Source of the DNA: Acheta domesticus
Lineage: Eukaryota > Arthropoda > Insecta > Orthoptera > Gryllidae
Length of the DNA: 64,000 nt
Assembly (NCBI GenBank): GCA_031308135.1
Contig: JAHLJT010002630.1
Location: 101,854,337 to 101,918,336, forward strand
Direction of reading: 5' to 3'
Under the pieces are notes generated by a model. That model had not been told where the DNA came from and made no database searches. It worked only from the letters and a program-made list of their open reading frames with translations. This document shows, one piece after another, positions 1 to 9,639 of the stretch. Numbering within the stretch: the stretch's first letter is position 1; each line of letters starts with the position of its first letter. The translations under genes and the position numbers were made by a program.

Positions 1-135
1 CACAGACTGATAGAACAGACGGACGGACGGATGGATTTAAAAAAAAAAATTTTCGGTATCAGGGGACCCCAAAACGTGTATCTCGAAATAGATCTTCCCC
101 AGCATTACATAACTTTCCCTGTACTACGTATATTA
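1..135 (+). repeat. Dispersed repeat family A, partial copy
   Basis: Begins with GGACGGACGGATGG, then TTTCGGTATCAGGGGACCC and CATTACATAACTTTCCC. The same blocks in the same order occur near 8990-9180 and, reversed, at 25690-25930. It is cut by the window edge. The transposon class is unknown because no coding part is visible. Confidence 0.5.
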
Positions 136-544
136 CTGTGTATATATGTACGTACAGTAAAAAGGGTACCATTGCTTATTAGTGAGTGAATACACCTTGT
201 CGTCCAAAATGAAGAAACGTAAAGTGACTTCATTTTTATTACACAATACTTTGTGACGAATCCAAAAAAGGAAGTGTGCAAGCCTACTTTTTATGCAAAA
301 CTCGTGTTGGCAGTAAATAGTGTGGTTTTCAAATTTGAAAGTGTTTCACACATCGACCCAATATGGCAGGTAGGGGCTGGCAGGACGTATGACACAGGTC
401 CAAACATCGATACTTCAAACATCGTTTGTTTTAGATTTTTTTTCGTACGATTCGTATATCCACAGATATTCGGATGTCTCAATTTAAATGAACCATTCGC
501 CAGAGTAGTGATGTTCTTTGTATAGGTTGATTCACGAAGAAGAG
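136..544. other. Spacer upstream of ankyrin gene copy 1
   Basis: AT-rich sequence with no supported gene. The short open frames have no recognisable domain and no counterpart upstream of copy 2, where homology to copy 1 only begins near 545/24140. Confidence 0.5.
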
Positions 545-570
545 TGATATACTGTCAAAAATAGATCATA

Positions 571-575
571 TCAGT
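571..575 (+). promoter_or_regulatory. Candidate initiator of ankyrin copy 1
   Basis: A TCAGT motif, the arthropod initiator consensus, lies where homology between the two gene copies starts. Copy 2 has TCAGT at 24167-24171 in the aligned place. No TATA box is seen at -30 in either copy. The start site is an inference and needs 5' end mapping. Confidence 0.3.
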
Positions 576-833
576 ACGTAGCTCAATGACTATCACGACT
601 CGTGCACGTGTTTGTGGTGGCCAAGGTGCAAAGCGTAATGTTCATCACCTGAGCGGCCACCGCCAATCAGGAGCCGAGTAGAGTCCACTCGACCGCTGAC
701 CCCGGAGATTACGCGTCGCGTAAGGCAACTGCTATCAGCAATCGATATATCATTGCGTCTGAGGCGCCGAAGGACCTCGTCTCCTCCCTAATCAGACAGT
801 CGGAAGAAGTTGGGACTCGTTACGTTAATACAG
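573..833 (+). other. Non-coding leader exon of ankyrin gene copy 1
   Basis: This block aligns closely with 24169-24437 upstream of the second copy, while most surrounding sequence does not. It ends in a canonical donor, CAG|GTAAAAC, at 833/834, and copy 2 ends in the same way (CAG|GTAAAC). The matching acceptor is at 5448-5449. No long open frame crosses it, so it is read as a 5' untranslated exon. Its 5' end is set at the candidate initiator and is uncertain. Confidence 0.6.
586..681 (+). other. Upstream ORF in the leader of copy 1
   Basis: A 31-codon frame shares the segment RVCGGQ...VHHLSGH.QS with a 34-codon frame at 24191-24295 in copy 2. A second, 5-triplet frame (ATG TTC ATC ACC TGA, 638-652) is identical in both leaders and overlaps the longer one out of frame. 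Either could restrain translation of the main frame. The amino-acid match may simply reflect DNA similarity. Confidence 0.35.
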
Positions 834-1639
834 GTAAAACTGCTGCTGCTGCTACTACTACTAGTTCAAATGAAATATATTCCAGTTGATAATAATTAGA
901 TACAATTTTCAGAGAATCAGAACAGTTGCAAATTTTCAAAACATATTACTGGATTCGTTATGAACTCAGTGTTTCGATAAAAATACGAAAATCAATGTTA
1001 TAATGCATGACCAGCGTAACCTTCATATAGCAAATGAAAGAGTGAATCTTTTGTAGTGACACTAATTTCACTTTCAATTTCACTTAAAGTGACACTAATT
1101 TCACTTTGAAAGAATAAAATAACGCAATGTGTTTATTGATTCTACGCGAATTCTTGCGTAGGAATTGTAAGTAACATTATTTTTTTAAATATCGATGTTC
1201 GTTTCTCGTGTGATAGTTCCTTCCGAAACAGGGCCGTAGTTCCGTTCTAAAGGCTAATTTTTGTGCTATTTGCCCTTTGGCTCTGTCCAATGGATGCGGC
1301 TCCTTAAGGACTGCAGGGCTTCCTTGGGCACAAATTGACGCATTGGTGACTTGAAGCACTATTCGGCTAAATGAGACGAAGTTTTATCGACAGAAAGTCT
1401 TTCAGTTTCTCATTCACGCAATTGCATATCATTTCATTCTACATTTACGCAATCAAATTCGACATATGAATTAGAGCTCTGCAATCAGGCGAAAACAACC
1501 GCTCGAGACTCTCGGGCTCCGCGCCGACGCTCGGCGAAGGGAGGGGGACCTTGCTCGGAGGGGAAGAGATAGCTGTTTAACGGACATTTCGACCGGCCGC
1601 CTTGCGGCTCCCGCCGAGACGCGGGAGTCGCCGAGCGCC

Positions 1640-1682
1640 CGGGCGCTCGAGCGCTCGAGCGTCTCGAGCGCTCGAGCGCTCG
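1640..1682. repeat. GC-rich hairpin, GCTCGAGC-type palindrome
   Basis: Two 20-base arms built of CGAGCGCT units, 19 of 20 paired, are separated by the 3-base loop CGT. The hairpin sits in a GC-rich block (about 1495-1700) surrounded by AT-rich DNA. A TATAAA lies at 1733-1738. Function unknown. Confidence 0.7.
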
Positions 1683-3369
1683 GCCAAGCGCCGGACTGCA
1701 CAGTAGCTTCGCCCCTCAATGCATGTACGGGATATAAAGTCGCCGCATGTAGTGATCGCAACACTTTCAATTCATTTTAATCGAAAGAAAATACAATTTC
1801 AATTAAACGATTAATTTGTTGAAAAGTAACAATTTATCGATTGACTGGAAATAATTTTATAGAGACAAACAATACATTTTTTGAAAGAATTAAGGCAAAC
1901 AAAGACTCTGAAAATAAATTTTTATTGTTTTTCTATATTTATAGTGCTTGAGGGAAGATAATTCGTTGCGTACCAACTGTAATGTCATTGAAGTTTCTTA
2001 CAAACCCGAATATAAGGCATATTTATTAAATACAATGAATATTTGGTCATAATTTCACGAGTATATAAGAAAAAAGCATATGCTAAACAAAAATGAGGTG
2101 GGTACTATTTTCCTTGCATCAAAACGTCTTGTCATTGGGTGTAGTAATTTATTGTGAAATAGTTTATGTAAGCCGACATGGCCTTTGTATTTGTCGACTC
2201 AGTCGGCGGCCAAACAACAGCGGTCACGGCACATCAGCCTATTCATCTCAATAATTCAAAATACATTATTTACTATTATATACACACGTTTAAGATTATT
2301 TTAAATTCGTCAAAAGTATGTGTACATGAAATGATGCATATAAAGTTTTATATGTACGAGTACAATGTTTTTCAATTATTCCATTATTTTTCGTTTCAAT
2401 ACAAGATAAGCGATTAATTATAATTAAAAAATCGTAAAAGCTGAAATTGTGAATCATTGACTTCTGTGGAGTAGTATTGAAGCTCCACGAGACCCCCTTC
2501 CTTTGAGTGAACTACTGTGAACAGCGTGGCAGGAAGCGATAACAAAGGTTGTGCGAGGTGACTCGGTGGCTCCCACGCAGCGCGCCATCGCCGTTGCGAC
2601 GAAATTTCCAGGAAAGGACAGGAAGCAGTTGAAAGAGAAGGGTCGAGATATGTGCACAAAGCTTTCCTCGAAAGATATTGAGAAGCTCGCAAGATTATAA
2701 ATAAAACTAAAAGTACAATGAGCTCAAAATAATGCTGAGGTGACTGAGGCAACCCGCACGCCTACTGCCGGATTAAGAAACCAAGACCTGCGTTTCAGAT
2801 GCCTGAAAATTACAACAACAGCAACAACAAAAATATTTGGAAAAAGACGGCAAAAATACAAAATTGGAAGGGAAAGGTACTAATATATTTCATTGCACTT
2901 GCATCTAAATTTAGCAGAGCATTTGTATTTGCTCCATATTGCACCATATAAAATAACGGAAAATTAATAATTCATTAGAATAAAATAGGCAATTTCCGAA
3001 GCATCCGATACCTAGTCATTACAAAGAACGGAATTTATCTCTAAAACTTTTGAGTGTCTTTTCTTTGAAGTCACAGGCAGAACTGCAATAGATCCACTTG
3101 AGGTTCTCCCGTGCGTCCGAGGAGTCGTTTTTAAAGCTTTTTATTCTTTTTTTATACAATTTCTTAAAATTATTTATTAAAATTATTTATTACAATTAAA
3201 ATTAAAATTATTTATTACAATTTATTATAATTATTTTATTAAAATTTATTATTTGAAAATTAATATTAAAATTCCTCTATATTTTAAATTTTGAAAAAAC
3301 GAAATTATTGGTCATTTATTTTAAAAACCATTCAATACTCCTTCCTTTTCCTGAAACTTGGCATTAGAT

Positions 3370-3590
3370 GTTTACTGCGACGCGTCGGCCGATTGTTACG
3401 TGGCGCAGTTCCCGTGAACGGGGTCCGCCGGTTGTCGAGTCTCGGCCGGTTGCAGAGACCGGCCGAGTCTCGGGCGGTCGCCGGCTCCCGGGAGTCCGCA
3501 ACCGGCTGCGAAGGACAGTCGAGCGCGTGGTCTCGAGAAAAGAGAGGCGGGCGAGCGCTGGTCGGTAAAAATCGCGGAGAATGCAGACCT
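3370..3590. other. GC-rich block with dyad symmetry in intron 1
   Basis: Contains GTCTCGGCCGG facing CCGGCCGAGTC near 3437-3475 and repeated CCGG/CGGCC words. Its composition resembles the block at 1495-1700. Open frames through it are composition effects, without domain or splice support. Confidence 0.4.
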
Positions 3591-3617
3591 CTAATATGAA
3601 TATTATTCGTAGTTCTT

Positions 3618-3720
3618 TAGGGGCCGTCCATAAAGTAAGTAACGCAAATTTCGAGTATTTTCAATACCTCCCTTCTTCTTGTAACGCATTTCCATTTCCC
3701 TATGTAACAGCGTAAGGGTA
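3618..3720 (+). repeat. Dispersed repeat family D
   Basis: GCCGTCCATAAAGTAAGTAACGC and the following CAAATTTCGAGTATTTTCA are matched at 62943-62983. Each copy has further NAACGC words downstream. Only one end of the element is recognisable, so its class is unknown. Confidence 0.5.
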
Positions 3721-4756
3721 CAAACACGTAGAACGCTGGGACGCCGACGCCGGCATCTGCTGCTGATAAGCAGCGCTGCTCGACCAGCAAGGGCGGACAC
3801 ACAGGACGCCGATTCGACAGTGTCGAGATCTAGCGGTTCATCCTAGTACTTCATTTCCGTGCGTGTGCGAGGTAGAGACTGCGGATCATTCATTTATCGA
3901 AATTGTTTCCAGTGACATCGAAGAAGAAAATGCACTGTTTTTGTGAATAATAGTAAACCAAATTTGGAATAATGGAATTACTGAACGCTGCTTTCGACAA
4001 TTATATTCAAAATACTTATTAACCTGATATAGACTAATGTTAATTTACGAGAATTATGAAGTGCATGTGTGTTTTACAAAACACTATTATTGATAAATAT
4101 GGATTTGATAACTTTCCCAATAACGCTATTCAATTGGTTTCACGTAACGTTGCAAGACAGAACGATTGTCCAATTCATCAGTTATGGGAGATACATTTCA
4201 GAAATTCGTGTATAATCATCTAATTGTGTATACTCACATAAACTGATAAATGCTTCTGAAATTGTATTTTCATTTAGTTTCTGTTGATTTGATTAATGTT
4301 TCCCTTAATGTAACTTTTAACATTACAAACTAATATTGAGGTTATGAAGATGTTTACTTGTTCATATACGCAGAAATTTCTTTCCAGCACTTTTCCACAT
4401 TTATTCGCGTGTCTTTTGCCCCTCTATTACACACAACGAGCCTCACAAACAACATCAAAACCAAAAAAGTACTCCATCCCTTTTGAATCTTGTGATCAGA
4501 CACTTCAAAGCCACGACTCGACTGAAAACCAGCGAGTGCAGCCAGCGCGCCGAAACTCCCAAGAGTTCCGGCTGCTGGCCGGCGTTGGCGGATGGAAGCC
4601 GATAGCGTTCGTTGTGTGCGCCTCCATTTGATAACATGGCGCAATCCAGCTGCCGAGTGACGTCATTCGGCGCCGGGCCCTCCCGCGCGAGAAACAAGCG
4701 TCTTACGTGTGTGTACCCTGACGCTGCCAGACCCCTTCCCTCCCGCTTTAGCGTTA

Positions 4757-5326
4757 AGGCCCATTCACAATGCAGACGTAAACATAAGCGTAACGCTTTT
4801 TAACATAAGTGAAAAATGAAGCATTCACAATGTCCAACATAAGCGTAAGCAAAGATTTTCTATTTTCTATGGGCCATTCTAGTCACTATTGGTTGGATGT
4901 GAGAAACTATATTTTATATTTATTGAAATTTTGTTTAAAATATATAATTTCAATAAAAATTTAAACTAAATGGTACTACTATGAATATTACAACAAAACC
5001 AAACTACAAAAAGATGGTACGCTACAAAACAACGCAGAAAACCGTCGAAAATCAACCAAGCAATTTGGGAAACAAGTATTTTGTTCGATTTATCGACTTC
5101 GATCCTATTTCAATACTCGATTTTGAGTTAGACGTACTGTGATTTGTTCATTTCTTATTTCCGACATAAGCATAAGCACAGATGCTTGAAGCTTGCAAGC
5201 TTTTAAGTTAACGTCTTATGCGTTATGCTTATGCGAAAGCATTGTGAATGAGTTCGCTTATGGACGTAGTCCTAACTTTTATGTTAACGTCATGCTTATG
5301 TTTATGTTTGCATTGTCAATGGGCCT
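4757..5326. mobile_element. Harbinger-type MITE (570 bp)
   Basis: Terminal inverted repeats begin AGGCCCATTCACAATGCAGA on the left and, read from the right, AGGCCCATTGACAATGCAAA, continuing as ACATAAGC-rich subterminal repeats. TTA flanks the element at 4754-4756 and 5327-5329, the target duplication expected for PIF/Harbinger. It has no transposase, so it is non-autonomous. It lies in the intron, 123 bp before the acceptor of ankyrin copy 1. Confidence 0.8.
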
Positions 5327-5465
5327 TTACGTAATTTATGGATGACACCTTATGAGAACATTTCTTACATTTCGCGTACAATAAAAAATTGCTTCTTTTG
5401 AATTCACATGCAAAGTGATTTAACATGTGCTTTATTTCACGAATTTCAGAAGCCGAAGGAAAGAG

Positions 5466-6911
5466 ATGGCGAGTCCCAGAAGCGCTGGCAAGAATGGCCC
5501 AGGAGATGGCGCGGACGCCGTCGGCGACGCCTTCCAGCTGGTGGCGCAAGGGCTGGCGCAGCTACAGGAGGCCCTGCGCCTGGAGAAACAGGAGGCGGAG
5601 CGCAAGATCCAGGAGGCAGAGGAGCGGATGCAGGAGGCCCTGCACTTACAGAAACAGGAGGCGGAGCGCGAGGTCCAGGAGGCAGAGGAGATGATGCAGG
5701 AGGCCCTGCGCGTGCAGAAACAGGAGGCGGAGCGCGAGGTCCAGGAGGCAGAGGAGATGATGCAGGAGGCGCTGCACTTGCAGAAACAGGAGGCGGAGCG
5801 CGAGGTCCAGGAGGCAGAGGAGCGGATGCAGGAGGCGCTGCACTTGCAGAAACAGGAGGCGGAGCGCGAGGCCCAGGAGGCAGAGGAGCGGATGCAGGAG
5901 GCGCTGCACTTGCAGAAACAGGAGGCGGAGCGCGAGGTCCAGGAGGCAGAGGAGCGGATGCAGGAGGCCCTGCGCCTGCAGGAGGAGAGGGCGGCGGCGG
6001 CGGCGTCGCGCGAGTTGGAACGGAAGCTGCAGGAGAAGGACGACGCCATTCGCGATCTTCAGCAGCAACTTCAAGAGGCCCAGGAGATATCGGCGGCCTG
6101 CGACGGATCTGCAACGGACGGTTCGCTGCGCGTCCAAAGCCGCGGCGGAGGGGCGGCGATCGAGGACTCTCTGCAAAGCGCCATGGAGACGTTTGTGCCC
6201 CAAATTTTCGAGGCCCTCTTTCGCACGCTGGAGGAACAGAGTCCATACGGGACGAGCTTGACGGGAGGGGCGGCAGCGGGCGGAGGGGAGGAGCCCCCGT
6301 CCCCCACCCCCACTTCCTCAGGCGCCGGCCACGAGGGCGCAGCGGCCGACGAGGACGAACGCGCGAGGCAGCGGGTGGAGCGCCGGGTGCGGGAGGTGGA
6401 GGTGAGGATAGAGGCGGCGCGAAAGTCCCCTTGCCCCCAGGGAGCGCAATTGTGTGAGGCGGCGTATGAAGGAAGACTAAGTGACGTACAACGCCTCATA
6501 GACTCCGGTGCCGACGTCAACTACACTGATAGTATCGGATACACTCCGCTCCATAACGCGGTCTTGCGGACCGCCAACCCGAAGGTGGTGTCTCTTCTGT
6601 TGCAGCGAGGCGCCGATGTGAACGCCGTCACCACCGTGGGGAATTCCGCGTTGCACTGGGCTGCGAAGACTAAGTCGGGCGGGAGTTGTGTGGAAATGCT
6701 GTTGTGGGCGGGGGCTGACGTCAACGCGAGGAACGTGCACGGAGAGACTCCTCTGAAGTTCGCGGCGGAGAGCGACAACGCGAGCGCGGTGTACACACTT
6801 CTCAAGGTCGGCGCGAGGAAGGAGCTCCGGCCCTGGGGTGGGTTTGAGAAGAACCGGACACCGTTTGAACTCGCAACCTCCCCCTATCTACTGAATATTC
6901 TCCGTGATTGA
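5466..6911 (+). CDS. Coiled-coil and ankyrin-repeat protein, copy 1 (481 aa)
   Basis: I do not recognise a named gene. The start MASPRSAGKN is chosen because it lies 16 bp after the intron acceptor (5448-5449), exactly as MASRRNAG does in copy 2. An upstream in-frame ATG at 5427 lies in the intron. Residues 39-170 are six 22-residue units of the type LQKQEAEREVQEAEERMQEA, continued by a helical stretch to about 207 with RELERKLQEKDD. A Gly/Pro/Ser linker (GGGEEPPSPTPTSSGAG) follows near 272-290, then a charged Arg/Glu helix. Ankyrin repeats occupy about 328-458, with GYTPLHNA, ADVNAV, ALHWAA and GADVNAR signatures, plus a partial last unit ending LLNILRD. No signal peptide or membrane segment is visible. 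Ankyrin repeats usually bind proteins, and the helical part suggests self-association or scaffolding; this is inference. The stop codon is TGA. Confidence 0.8.
   Translation: MASPRSAGKNGPGDGADAVGDAFQLVAQGLAQLQEALRLEKQEAERKIQEAEERMQEALHLQKQEAEREVQEAEEMMQEALRVQKQEAEREVQEAEEMMQEALHLQKQEAEREVQEAEERMQEALHLQKQEAEREAQEAEERMQEALHLQKQEAEREVQEAEERMQEALRLQEERAAAAASRELERKLQEKDDAIRDLQQQLQEAQEISAACDGSATDGSLRVQSRGGGAAIEDSLQSAMETFVPQIFEALFRTLEEQSPYGTSLTGGAAAGGGEEPPSPTPTSSGAGHEGAAADEDERARQRVERRVREVEVRIEAARKSPCPQGAQLCEAAYEGRLSDVQRLIDSGADVNYTDSIGYTPLHNAVLRTANPKVVSLLLQRGADVNAVTTVGNSALHWAAKTKSGGSCVEMLLWAGADVNARNVHGETPLKFAAESDNASAVYTLLKVGARKELRPWGGFEKNRTPFELATSPYLLNILRD
5580..5975 (+). repeat. Six in-frame 66-bp repeats encoding 22-residue helices
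   Basis: Units start at 5580, 5646, 5712, 5778, 5844 and 5910, exactly 66 bp apart and nearly identical. 66 is a multiple of three, so other frames also stay open and give spurious long ORFs. Copy 2 lacks the array. It joins its N-terminus directly to sequence matching the region after the array. Confidence 0.9.
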
Positions 6912-6949
6912 AACGCGTGCTTCAAGTTTCACTTGGGGGTACTGTAGGC

Positions 6950-7137
6950 CAGTGGTGTCAAGGTCTTCTACTGGTGGCAGTGGCACGCTTCGGGGCACCG
7001 TAGCACGCCACGAGTTTCTCTGCACCACTAGCGTCGGAAAAGGAAACAGTAACCCCGCCGTTTTACAATAGTGATGGCGTTGTCTCTTGTGGCGGGGTAG
7101 TGGACTTCCGCTCGTGGCATCGACCTTGACATCACTG
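6950..7137. mobile_element. hAT-type MITE next to the copy 1 stop codon
   Basis: Ends are CAGTGGTGTCAAGGTC and GACCTTGACATCACTG, and the interior is largely palindromic (GGTGGCAGTGGCAC, GCCACGAG). A close relative lies at 41010-41225. The flanking 8-mers match at only 5 of 8 positions. It begins 39 bp after the ankyrin stop codon and so probably lies in the 3' UTR. Confidence 0.7.
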
Positions 7138-7520
7138 ATGAAAGCTCTTCATATAGCTGACGCGAGGTGGATCGTAAGGATCCTTGTGTCTTCAATCGAC
7201 TACGGTGGATCATAAGGTAGCTTGTTTGTTTAATTGACCATGGGTATCTCGAGAAAACTTTACATGAAAATAAAATATGTGTTCTTTGAGACGGCAAACA
7301 AAGAAATTTAGATCATGAGTCCTAATTTTTCAATTAAGTAAGCTCAAATTAGTACAGCGTCTTAAGAAAAAACCTTTACGGGAAATAGTTTTTAAGATAT
7401 TGAAGAAGATGTGAGCTCAAATAGCTTCTATCTTTTATTGAATACATAGGTAATGTTTTAAGAAATTAGGCTAAAACCAACCTATTCTGAGGAGAAAACC
7501 AACCATTCTAAGAAGTAATT
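7138..7520 (+). other. 3' flank of copy 1 shared with copy 2
   Basis: Blocks such as CTTTTATTGAATACATAG (7432) and TCAAATTAGTACA (7345) recur in the same order at 28385 and 28307 after copy 2. This shows that the duplication included the 3' region. Confidence 0.55.
7269..7274 (+). terminator. Candidate polyadenylation signal
   Basis: AATAAA followed by GT-rich sequence (TATGTGTTCTTTG), about 360 bp after the stop codon of ankyrin copy 1. Position fits a 3' UTR that includes the hAT MITE. Not proven. Confidence 0.35.
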
Positions 7521-8849
7521 GATAATAACAACTGTGAAATTCATCGTGTGTCATTCCCAGAGCCCGATGTGTTGGCTTAATGTACAAACCATGAATTACT
7601 TTTTTTCGTGTACTATTACTATCATTGCTGTTTTTTCGCGTACTATCAGAACGCGCAGGCTTAATATGTTGGTATAAAAGATAACCACAACTACTTGACG
7701 ATAATTATGAACCGAATCATCCAATGCGAACTGATAGTTAACGCAGAAAGAGAGAAAAATTTGAGGTACGAAGTTCCCCTAACCAAAACTAGTATTGCCA
7801 AATTATGAAAACGAAAAATTATAGGGGAATTTACATTTAAATAGACTGATCTTACTATCTTACAGAATGAGGGAGTCCTAGAAATGTTTGTCGAGTGATG
7901 TTAGCCCTCTTAAATCCACAATTATATTTGTATTACTGTAATAAATATAAAGAATAAAATTGTCTATTTACAAACACATTAAGGCATTTTGACTGATCTC
8001 AAACAATTTTGTTCTCAGATTTTAAGGACCTTTAAAGAAATCACATGACATAATAACACATTATTGAACAAACAAGTACATATTATATTTAAATACTTAT
8101 TTTTGCAAAAAAGTAATCAGTGAAAAGTGAAAATCAACCAACATGTGAAAAATGGTCATTAGTCCCGTAAGTAAGTAGATCCAGAAAAGATTTTAAAAAA
8201 CTTTTTGAATTAACGAATATTTTTAAGAACCAATCAATTTGAAGAGTGGATCGAACAATGGCAAATTAACGACTTCCTGAGGGAAACAAAAACTACTGAA
8301 ATAACTTCATGGAACTTAAGTCTTGTTCTCCAATGTCTTCTGAAAAAGATTTAATATTCAAAATTTCAGACACAGAGTTTTCATTTTCTTTTTATAGCCA
8401 TGTTTCGAGTCACTTTGGACCAGTGTGAGCCGGGACTAAAATTAAACATTAAAATGACCTGTAAGTTTTTCAGCACTCTCTTACTGGGTAAGGAATCAAA
8501 GACACAATAATTTTCTACAATTCTTCAGTCTACAAATAATTTCCACTTTCAAAATAAAAAAAGTCAAATCGTTATAATATAAATAATTTTGTTTTGTGTC
8601 AGGTTTTTTGACCTTATTTAAAAACCTATCCTTAAGGAACAGATTTCATTCAGAAAAAAATCTCCATCTTGAATATTCTAGTAGTAAGAAGACTCCTGAA
8701 AAAGGTTGAACATTTGCAATTATCGAAAAATCAGAGTTTTCAACGAGCATGAGACCTGCACCATTCTCATGAGAGTCCTTCACATTATCCAACAACAAAA
8801 TTTAATAAAAAACGATGGAGCCATTTTTTTGAAAATTTGGAAAATGCTC
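7521..8849. other. AT-rich spacer
   Basis: I see no gene, tandem array or inverted terminal repeats. There are no open frames with domain-like sequence. Confidence 0.5.
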
Positions 8850-9230
8850 CAGAGTCTTCATGTTATGTAACCCCCAAAATTAAAATATCGGTTTCAAATT
8901 CTAGCAGCCAGATCGATTGGGGGATATCAAATAAGGTGAAGGAGAAAATAAGCTGAATGGTTTAGCCTTTAGCGTTGTTCACAAACAGACGTTTTGCCGT
9001 CATTCTATTTTGCTGTATCAAGGATCCACAAAACATGAATTCAGGGTACACCACGTGTTAGAGGATTTTTTTTCGAAATTGAGCAACTGGACCACTTTTT
9101 CGTTACCGGAGCTCTGTAATAAGAGCTTTTGTGACAAAAAATCACCGTTTTTTTCGCGCAACATTACATAACTTTCTCAAATTCTGTAGCGAGAAAATAT
9201 AAAACGGCGAATATGACGCACAAAACCTGT
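8850..9230 (+). repeat. Dispersed repeat family A
   Basis: GTTGTTCACAAACAGACG, TATCAAGGATCCACAAAAC and TCGCGCAACATTACATAAC match the reverse complement of 25690-25930 in order, and parts of 1-135. No coding capacity is visible. Confidence 0.6.
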
Positions 9231-9384
9231 TATTGTCGGGCCCTGTCGACGAAAACTTGAATAAAGTTGCTAAATTTAAGGAAACAATCATTTTGAAGAT
9301 TATTTTGCTGCCTCAACACACGTGTTTGTCAAAAATTATCAATTTATCAAATTATCAGTTATCTTGACTGTGTCAAAAGACACA

Positions 9385-9635
9385 GACGAAAAAAGATACA
9401 CGAGGGAAAAAGAGTCGGGGGAAAAGAGCGACAGAGGGAAAAGAGGCACGGATGGAAAAAGAGAGACAGAGAGAAAAAGGGATACAGAGGGAAAAAGAGA
9501 GAGACAGGGGGAATAAGAGAAGCAGAGAGTGGGAGGAAAAGAGATATAGAGAGGGGGAAGAGAGTAGGAAAGAGAGAGAGAGAGGGGAAAAGAGTGAGGT
9601 AGAAAGAGAGGAAGAGAGAGAACAAAGATGGGGGA
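9385..9635. repeat. Purine-rich GAGA tract
   Basis: One strand is almost entirely A and G (GAGAGAGAGG, AAAAGAG repeats). Frames on both strands stay open only because of this composition. It could form triplex DNA or bind GAGA-type factors. Confidence 0.7.
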
Positions 9636-9639
9636 AAGG

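Larger units (their letters stand above)
834..5449 (+). other. Intron 1 of ankyrin gene copy 1
   Basis: Runs from GTAAAA to TTTATTTCACGAATTTCAG. Its first 400 bases align with the intron of copy 2 (for example TCTCGTGTGATAGTTCCTTCC near 1205 and CCCGTGTGATATTTCCTTCC near 24742). The rest is unrelated and holds two GC-rich blocks, a repeat-D fragment and a 570-bp Harbinger MITE. I see no exon inside it. Confidence 0.6.

Noticed and set aside
5408..6457. Long frames overlapping the ankyrin gene, including a 349-codon plus-strand frame and 266- and 205-codon minus-strand frames
   Set aside because: They exist because the 66-bp repeat is a multiple of three and GC-rich. They consist of GGARGPGGRG-type or CKCSASC-type repeats without domains and ignore the splice site that fits both copies.
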